Assembly (NCBI GenBank): GCA_035553895.1
Contig: DATMJI010000190.1
Span: 1-9,295, forward strand
Origin: JADDRA01 sp035553895
Lineage (GTDB): Bacteria; Actinomycetota; Acidimicrobiia; Acidimicrobiales; CADCSY01
DNA: 9,295 nt
Reading direction: 5' to 3'
Below are positions 5,400-9,295 of the stretch, piece by piece (the stretch's first letter is position 1; every line of letters begins with the position of its first letter). A program made the translations under genes and the position numbers. The notes under the pieces were generated by a model that saw only the letters and a list, made by a program, of their open reading frames with translations, had not been told where the DNA came from and did not search any database.

Positions 5400-6977
5400 G
5401 TGACCCGGGTCGTCACCCGGGTGGAGGGAACCGCCGGCGACATCGCCCCCTGGCTGGCGCCCCGGGACGACCTGGTGGGCGAGACCGAGGCCCCGGCCGA
5501 GGGTGCCACACGGGTCTTCCTGGCCACCCACGGGCCGTTCGACCACTACCGGCGGCGGGTGACGGTCGAGCCCGCCCCGGCCGCCAGGGTGGCGATGACG
5601 TCGGTCACCGAGTTCGCCCTCGCCATCCCCTACTTCACCTGGCTGTTCGCCCTGCCGGTGCGCCGGAGCCTGGGGCGCATCGCCCCGCCCGGTCACCAAC
5701 CCTGGTGGGCACCGCCGCAGCGCCTCGATGCCCGCGCCTCGTCGGTGCTCGGCGTCCTCGCCCTGGCGTCGGTGGTGGCCGGCTACCTCGGCACCCTGCT
5801 CACCCAGACCATCACCTTCGCCGCCGCCGAGTTCGATCTGGCCGGCACCCGGCCCCAGGGAAACGCCTTGGCGGCGGTACGGGCCGGCATCGTGGTGGCC
5901 CTGGCCCTGGTGGCCCTGGCCGATCGCCGGGGTCGCCGCCCGGTGCTGGTGGCGTGCCTGGCCGGGGGCTGCGCCGTGTCGGCGGCCGGCGCCCTGGCCC
6001 CCTCCCTGTGGGTGCTCGGCGCCACCCAGATCCTGGCCCGGGCCTTCGCCACCGCCCTGGTGGTGCTCATCACCATCGTGGCCGCCGAGGAGGTTCCCCG
6101 GGGCGCCCGGGCCTACGGCTTGAGCGTGCTGGGGCTGGCCGGGGGCCTCGGGGCGGGGGCCTGCGTGCTCGCCCTGCCCCTCGCCGACCTCGGGACCCAG
6201 GCCTGGCGCCTGCTCTACCTCGTCCCCCTGGCCGGCCTGCCCTTGACCCGGGCCATCGCCCGGCGCCTGCCCGAGAGCCGCCGCTTCCGGGCCCCGCACG
6301 CCCTGGCGACCATGGCCGGTCACGGGCAGCGCCTGGCCCTGCTGGCCGCCTCTGCCTTCTTGCTGGCCGCCTTCACCGCCCCCGCCTCCCAGCTCCAGAA
6401 CGAGTTCCTGCGGGACGAGCGGGGCTTCTCGGCCTCCCGCATCGCCCTGTTCACCGTCCTCACCGCCACCCCCTCCGGCGTGGGGGTGGCCGCCGGAGGC
6501 CGCCTGGCCGACCTGCGGGGCCGCCGGGTGGTGGGTGCCCTCGGCCTGGTGGGCGGCGTGGGTGCCACCGTGGCCATGTTCAACAGCACCGGCTGGCCGC
6601 TCTGGACGTGGTCGGTGGTGGCGTCGGTCACCGGCGGGGCGGTGCTGCCCGCGCTCGGCGTCTACGGTCCCGAGCTGTTCCCGACGTCGCTGCGGGGACG
6701 GGCCAACGGCCTGGTCGCCGTGCTCGGCGTGGCCGGCAGCGTCCTCGGCCTGGTGGCCGCCGGCCCCCTGGCCGACGCCCTGGGTGGGCTGGGACCGGCC
6801 CTGGCCGTGCTCGCCCTCGGTCCCGCGCTCCTGGCCGGGCTGGTCGTCGTGGCCTATCCCGAGACGGCCCGGCGGGAGCTGGAGGAGCTCAATCCCGAGG
6901 ACCAGCGCCCGGCGGTCCCCTCAGGGATGCCAGCCACGCCCGTACCGCGCCAGCCACCTGGGCGTCGGCTCCCTTGA
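5400..6977 (+). CDS. MFS transporter with an N-terminal extension
   Basis: 525-residue major facilitator superfamily permease in the cytoplasmic membrane; substrate unknown. Hydrophobic segments run from about residue 113 to 480. The cytoplasmic-loop motif A occurs in both halves (ADRRGRRP at 174-181, ADLRGRRV at 370-377), with PESRRF near 291 after the first half and PELFPTSLRGRANG near 424, a pattern seen in the sugar/metabolite-porter branch. Before TM1 there are about 110 extra residues: a soluble part (1-65) and a hydrophobic stretch FALAIPYFTWLFALPV (72-87) followed by RRSLGR and PPGHQPWWAPPQRLDARA. GTG 5400 is the start, with only a weak AGGG element; it lies 13 bp after the small membrane gene, so the two are likely co-transcribed. 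The last 89 bp overlap the convergent hydrolase gene. Confidence 0.87.
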   Translation: MTRVVTRVEGTAGDIAPWLAPRDDLVGETEAPAEGATRVFLATHGPFDHYRRRVTVEPAPAARVAMTSVTEFALAIPYFTWLFALPVRRSLGRIAPPGHQPWWAPPQRLDARASSVLGVLALASVVAGYLGTLLTQTITFAAAEFDLAGTRPQGNALAAVRAGIVVALALVALADRRGRRPVLVACLAGGCAVSAAGALAPSLWVLGATQILARAFATALVVLITIVAAEEVPRGARAYGLSVLGLAGGLGAGACVLALPLADLGTQAWRLLYLVPLAGLPLTRAIARRLPESRRFRAPHALATMAGHGQRLALLAASAFLLAAFTAPASQLQNEFLRDERGFSASRIALFTVLTATPSGVGVAAGGRLADLRGRRVVGALGLVGGVGATVAMFNSTGWPLWTWSVVASVTGGAVLPALGVYGPELFPTSLRGRANGLVAVLGVAGSVLGLVAAGPLADALGGLGPALAVLALGPALLAGLVVVAYPETARRELEELNPEDQRPAVPSGMPATPVPRQPPGRRLP

Positions 6978-7437
6978 GATCGTGGCGGCCGCCGTCGATC
7001 CACACGTAAGTCACGGCGCCGGGGATGGCGGCCGTGGCCGCTTCCAGCTCCGCCGGCGTGGCGAAGGCGTCTCTCGTGCCCGACACGAACAGGCACGGCA
7101 CGGTCAGCGTCGGCAGGTGCTGCACCCGCAGGCGCTCGGGCCGGCCCGGGGGGTGCAGGGGGTAGCTCACCAGCACCAGGCCGGCGGCGGCCAGCCCCTC
7201 GGCCACCGCCATCGAACAGATGCGCCCGCCCATCGACCGGCCCCCGAGCACCAGCCGGTCGGCAGCGACGCCCGCCTCCTCGACCAGGGTGCCGGCCGCT
7301 TCCACCACCGAGGCCACCAGCTTGGGAGCCCGGTCCGGCGCCTTGCGGCCCTGGCGCCGGTAGGGGAAGTCGTGGCGCACCACCGGCACCGGCGCCACCG
7401 CCGCCTCGATGGCCACCAGCGTCCGGAGCACCTCCAA
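6889..7437 (-). CDS. Alpha/beta hydrolase (KANL3/Tex30-like), apparently 5'-truncated
   Basis: 182 residues from a TTG. The core is clear: PVVRHDFPYR, the nucleophile elbow GGRSMGG (Ser68), LVLVSYPLHPPGRPERLR, the acid strand CLFVSGTRDAF (probable Asp123) and GGRHDLKG (His152). This resembles the KANL3/Tex30-like alpha/beta hydrolases of actinobacteria; the substrate is unknown. What is missing is the first strand and its His-Gly-Ala-Gly-type oxyanion loop, which normally comes just before the segment equivalent to RTLVAIEAA. All three minus frames upstream lack it, and the J-domain gene's stop (7485-7483) blocks extension. There is no ribosome-binding site at the TTG. It may be a recent 5' truncation or a variant. 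Its 3' end overlaps the MFS gene tail-to-tail by 89 bp. Confidence 0.75.
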   Translation of the reverse strand: MEVLRTLVAIEAAVAPVPVVRHDFPYRRQGRKAPDRAPKLVASVVEAAGTLVEEAGVAADRLVLGGRSMGGRICSMAVAEGLAAAGLVLVSYPLHPPGRPERLRVQHLPTLTVPCLFVSGTRDAFATPAELEAATAAIPGAVTYVWIDGGRHDLKGADAQVAGAVRAWLASLRGPPGAGPRD

Positions 7438-7440
7438 TTG

Positions 7441-7482
7441 GGCCCGACGGAGTGAGCGGAGTGAACGAGTGAGGCCGACGGG
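7441..7482. repeat. Short AGTGA-type repeat element
   Basis: Three AGTGA units at 7451, 7460 and 7468 lie between near-identical flanks GGCCCGACGG (7441-7450) and GGCCGACGGG (7473-7482). The element fills the 45-bp gap between the J-domain gene stop and the hydrolase TTG. Its look resembles the short dispersed intergenic repeats of many GC-rich actinobacteria, which is recollection rather than a search result. Confidence 0.5.
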
Positions 7483-8184
7483 TCATCGGGCCAGCAGGAT
7501 GCGGCGGGCTTCGTTCAGCTCGGAGATGCGCTGGGCGGCGGCGGCGCTGGCCCCGCCGTGGTCGGGGTGAGCGGAGCGGACCAGCGAACGGAACCGTCGC
7601 TGGATGTCGCCACGGGCCGGGGTGTGCCCCTCCCCGAAGCCGAGCACGGTCAGCGCCCAGCGGCTGGGGTGGGCAAAGGTGTCAGCCGACCACAGGCGGG
7701 TGCTCTCGTCGCCGGTCAGGTAGGTGACGAGGGACTGGCCGACGGGGCCGCTCCAGCGCAGGGCCCGCCGGACCACGGCGAAGACGCCTGGGCGCCACTG
7801 GATGTCGACCTGGCCGGCAGCGTAGACCGCACCCAAGATCTGGGCGGCGGCGCTGCCCTGGGTGTCGAAGTCGAACGCCACCCGCTCCCCGCGAGCGACG
7901 AGCCGGTGGTGGCTGCGGGCCAGGCCGATGCGGTCGACCTGAAAGCGGTGGCGGAGGCGGGGTTGGGGGATGCGACGCCCCGCACCGACGTCGTCGACCA
8001 GCCGCTCCAGCTCGCCGGCGTAGTCGGCGTCGAGGTCGCCGAGATGGGCCGCCACGATGCCGCCCAGCAGGAGCGCACCGAAACCGGGGGCAGGGTCGCA
8101 GGGCAGGTGGCGGCGACCGAGCGCCACCCGCCTCGTCGGGGCGACCGGCCGGCTGTGCCAGATCTCCAGGTCGGCCAGCTGCAC
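7483..8184 (-). CDS. J-domain protein with a conserved-looking N-terminal region
   Basis: 233 residues. The C-terminal 58 (176-233) form a DnaJ J-domain: ALTVLGFGEGHTPARGDI, the basic helix QRRFRSLVRSA, the HPD tripeptide (206-208) followed by HGG, and RISELNEARRILL. J-domains stimulate the ATPase of Hsp70/DnaK. Residues 1-175 are not a recognised domain; the region has mixed charged and hydrophobic segments (GFGALLLGGIVAAHLGDL, RHRFQVDRIGLARSHHRL, GVFAVVRRALRW) and no signal peptide. There is no Gly/Phe linker or zinc finger, so it is not DnaJ itself but a specialised co-chaperone-like protein. GTG 8184 is supported by TACGGT six bases upstream, a leaderless-type arrangement. It starts 18 bp after the lipoprotein stop. 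Confidence 0.82.
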   Translation of the reverse strand: MQLADLEIWHSRPVAPTRRVALGRRHLPCDPAPGFGALLLGGIVAAHLGDLDADYAGELERLVDDVGAGRRIPQPRLRHRFQVDRIGLARSHHRLVARGERVAFDFDTQGSAAAQILGAVYAAGQVDIQWRPGVFAVVRRALRWSGPVGQSLVTYLTGDESTRLWSADTFAHPSRWALTVLGFGEGHTPARGDIQRRFRSLVRSAHPDHGGASAAAAQRISELNEARRILLAR

Positions 8185-8196
8185 CGGGCCACCGTA
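8185..8196 (-). promoter_or_regulatory. Leaderless-type -10 box (TACGGT, 6-base spacer to GTG)
   Basis: On the minus strand TACGGT occupies 8196-8191, and the GTG of the J-domain gene begins six bases later at 8184. It is squeezed into the 18-bp gap after the lipoprotein gene, so the J-domain gene could be transcribed separately from its upstream neighbour. Confidence 0.5.
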
Positions 8197-8202
8197 GCGA
8201 CG

Positions 8203-8841
8203 TCAGCCCTCCACCAGCTCGAACGACTCGACCAGCCGGCGAAAGGTCGCTTCGTCGGGTTCCGATCCGCCTCGCTGGAGCCCGTACAGGCGCCGGCCCA
8301 CCAGGATGGACCGGGTCTGGAAGGTGCCGCCCGCCACGGAGATGACGTAATCGACGGCAGGGTTGCCGTCGACGGTGAGCTGCTCGCTCGACTCGACCGT
8401 GCCGGAGACGTTCGCCGTCGAGCCTTGCACCACCTCGTCGAGCAGGCGGGCGGGCTCGACCTCGAGCACGGCCTCGGGGTAGTCGGTGTAGGCGATGTTG
8501 ATGCCGGCGTCGGGCCCCAGCTCGACGCTGAAGAACACCGCCTCGAGCGTCCCGATCTCCGAGGGGATGCTCTGCTCGCTGCGCTGGGGCTCGGCGGGGA
8601 CCTCCACCCGGAACCCGCCGCCGGGCGGCGACAAGCGCACCCAGTCGGCCTCGGCCGCCGGGGCCGCATCGCCCCCCGGCGCCTCGCCACCCGCAACCTC
8701 GCCGTCGCCGCCGGCCCCACCGCTGCCGGCCGGCGTCGTCACGGTGGTGGCCGAGGTCTCCCCCGGCCCGGCGTCATCGCCACAGGCCACCAGGGTCACG
8801 GCAAGGGAGGCGAGGATCCAGCTCCAGCGGCGACGGGCCAT
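8203..8841 (-). CDS. Secreted lipoprotein with a PsbP/DUF1795-like domain
   Basis: 212 residues. The N-terminus MARRRWSWILASLAVTLVAC is a lipoprotein signal with lipobox LVAC; Cys20 would be lipidated and the protein anchored outside the cytoplasmic membrane. Residues 21-65 are a Gly/Ala/Thr/Pro-rich flexible linker. Residues 67-212 form a beta-rich domain (DWVRLSPPGGGFRVEVP, AVFFSVELGPDAGINIAYTDYP, LTVDGNPAVDYVISV, FQTRSILVGRRLYGL, FRRLVESFELVEG) resembling the PsbP/DUF1795-like fold common in surface lipoproteins; this assignment is by pattern only and the function is unknown. ATG 8841 is supported both by the signal peptide and by TAGGGT six bases upstream. Confidence 0.82.
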   Translation of the reverse strand: MARRRWSWILASLAVTLVACGDDAGPGETSATTVTTPAGSGGAGGDGEVAGGEAPGGDAAPAAEADWVRLSPPGGGFRVEVPAEPQRSEQSIPSEIGTLEAVFFSVELGPDAGINIAYTDYPEAVLEVEPARLLDEVVQGSTANVSGTVESSEQLTVDGNPAVDYVISVAGGTFQTRSILVGRRLYGLQRGGSEPDEATFRRLVESFELVEG

Positions 8842-8853
8842 GGCCTCACCCTA
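8842..8853 (-). promoter_or_regulatory. Leaderless-type -10 box (TAGGGT, 6-base spacer to ATG)
   Basis: Minus-strand TAGGGT at 8853-8848, then six bases, then the lipoprotein ATG at 8841. It has the same geometry as the boxes before 5183 and 8184 and lies in a 23-bp gap after the upstream gene's stop. Confidence 0.55.
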
Positions 8854-8864
8854 GGGTGGGCCGG

Positions 8865-9227
8865 TCACACCAAGGGACGGACCATGGCCCGCAGGGCGCG
8901 GGCGGCGCTGACGACCTCGTCCTCGCCGGCTGCCTCACCCAGGCACGCCTCCAGGTCCATGGCCCGGCGGCGGAGCTCGTCCCACACCGGCGCCTCGATG
9001 CCGTAAGGCGGGGCCACGTTGCGCCCTCCGTCGAGTGCGGCGCTGAGCTCGGCGGCGGCGGCCAGGTTGGCCGGGGCGTTGGCCAGCACGTCGCTGGCCA
9101 CGTACAGGGCCGAGAGCACGGCCGGGCCCCGGTCGTCCCCGTCGTCGTCGAAGGCATCGAGGGCGTCGGGATGGTCGAGGTCGTCGATGAGCTCCTCGAC
9201 CACCTCGGCATCGCCTTCGCCCACCAC
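8865..9227 (-). CDS. Acidic hypothetical protein (5' end uncertain)
   Basis: 120 residues from the GTG at 9227; function not recognised. The N-terminal 35 residues are strongly acidic (EVVEELIDDLDHPDALDAFDDDGDD). A helical region follows (VLSALYVASDVLANAPANLAAAAEL), then APPYGIEAPVWDELRRRAMDLEACLGEA and a final helix AARALRAMVRPLV. No membrane segment or signal is seen. The frame stays open to the right edge, and GTG 9227 has no good ribosome-binding site, so the protein may begin beyond the window; the extra in-frame residues are Gly/Pro-rich and read through the terminal palindrome, which argues against it. It lies 23 bp upstream of the lipoprotein gene on the same strand. Confidence 0.62.
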   Translation of the reverse strand: MVGEGDAEVVEELIDDLDHPDALDAFDDDGDDRGPAVLSALYVASDVLANAPANLAAAAELSAALDGGRNVAPPYGIEAPVWDELRRRAMDLEACLGEAAGEDEVVSAARALRAMVRPLV

Positions 9228-9238
9228 CAGCTGGTCCG

Positions 9239-9295
9239 AGGCCTGGGGCGGGCTCTGGGGGCCCGAGACGGGCCCCCAGAGCCCGCCCCAGGCCT
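9239..9295. repeat. Perfect 27-bp-stem palindrome at the window end
   Basis: 9239-9265 (starting AGGCCTGGGGCGG) and 9269-9295 are exact reverse complements around the 3-base centre AGA. The right arm ends exactly at the last base of the window. It could be a strong hairpin or terminator before the gene at 9227, or a fold-back artefact at a contig end. Confidence 0.85.

Noticed and set aside
4686..6323. 545-residue minus-strand open frame opposite the VOC and MFS genes
   Set aside because: Gly/Gln/Arg/His low-complexity translation typical of antisense high-GC frames; it runs through clearly coding plus-strand genes.
7451..7472. AGTGA repeats as replication iterons or a CRISPR-like array
   Set aside because: Only three 5-base units with unequal spacing and no rep, dnaA or cas gene nearby; a small dispersed intergenic repeat fits better.
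7558..9006. 482-residue plus-strand open frame across the right part
   Set aside because: It spans three recognisable minus-strand proteins, has no domain of its own and shows shadow-like composition.
1..9295. A multi-gene defence, secretion or biosynthetic system
   Set aside because: No nucleases, reverse transcriptases, toxin/antitoxin motifs, secretion ATPases or biosynthetic core enzymes can be seen; the genes look like unrelated chromosomal neighbours.

Overview
This is a very GC-rich window with almost every wobble position G or C, frequent GTG starts and dense gene packing. It carries an actinobacterial GlgE/GlgP alpha-glucan pair. Together with several start-proximal TANNNT boxes that suggest leaderless transcripts, this points to an actinomycete, possibly an environmental Acidimicrobiia-like lineage. 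That class-level placement is inference. I see no rRNA, tRNA, CRISPR, phage or transposase genes.

Layout. Positions 1-1065 (minus strand) hold a single-domain VOC dioxygenase-like gene followed by the 5' part of glgE, which runs off the left edge. Diverging from them is a full-length glgP-type alpha-glucan phosphorylase (1170-3698). After glgP comes a perfect 20-bp-stem inverted repeat. Two small convergent genes of unknown function follow. One (3817-4089) is ordinary. The other (about 4096-4320, minus) looks clearly coding but has no usable start codon in its frame. Next is a divergent pair: a NifU C-terminal-like Fe-S scaffold (minus) and a second VOC protein lacking the usual metal ligands (plus), separated by a palindromic promoter region. 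A small one-TM protein and an MFS transporter with a long N-terminal extension form a probable operon (5183-6977).

The right part (6889-9295) is entirely minus strand. In transcription order it holds an acidic hypothetical protein, a lipoprotein, a protein with a C-terminal J-domain, and an alpha/beta hydrolase that seems to lack its N-terminal strand and oxyanion loop. The hydrolase converges on and overlaps the MFS 3' end. The window ends in a perfect 27-bp-stem hairpin, which could be a real structure or an assembly fold-back.

Functional view. glgE and glgP form an alpha-glucan locus: maltose-1-phosphate-dependent chain extension versus phosphorolysis to glucose-1-phosphate. The other genes look like accessory or housekeeping cargo with no single shared pathway. 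I did not find a convincing new defence or mobile system. The best leads are the start-less small gene, the palindromic repeats around it, the truncated hydrolase next to a short AGTGA repeat, and the terminal palindrome.
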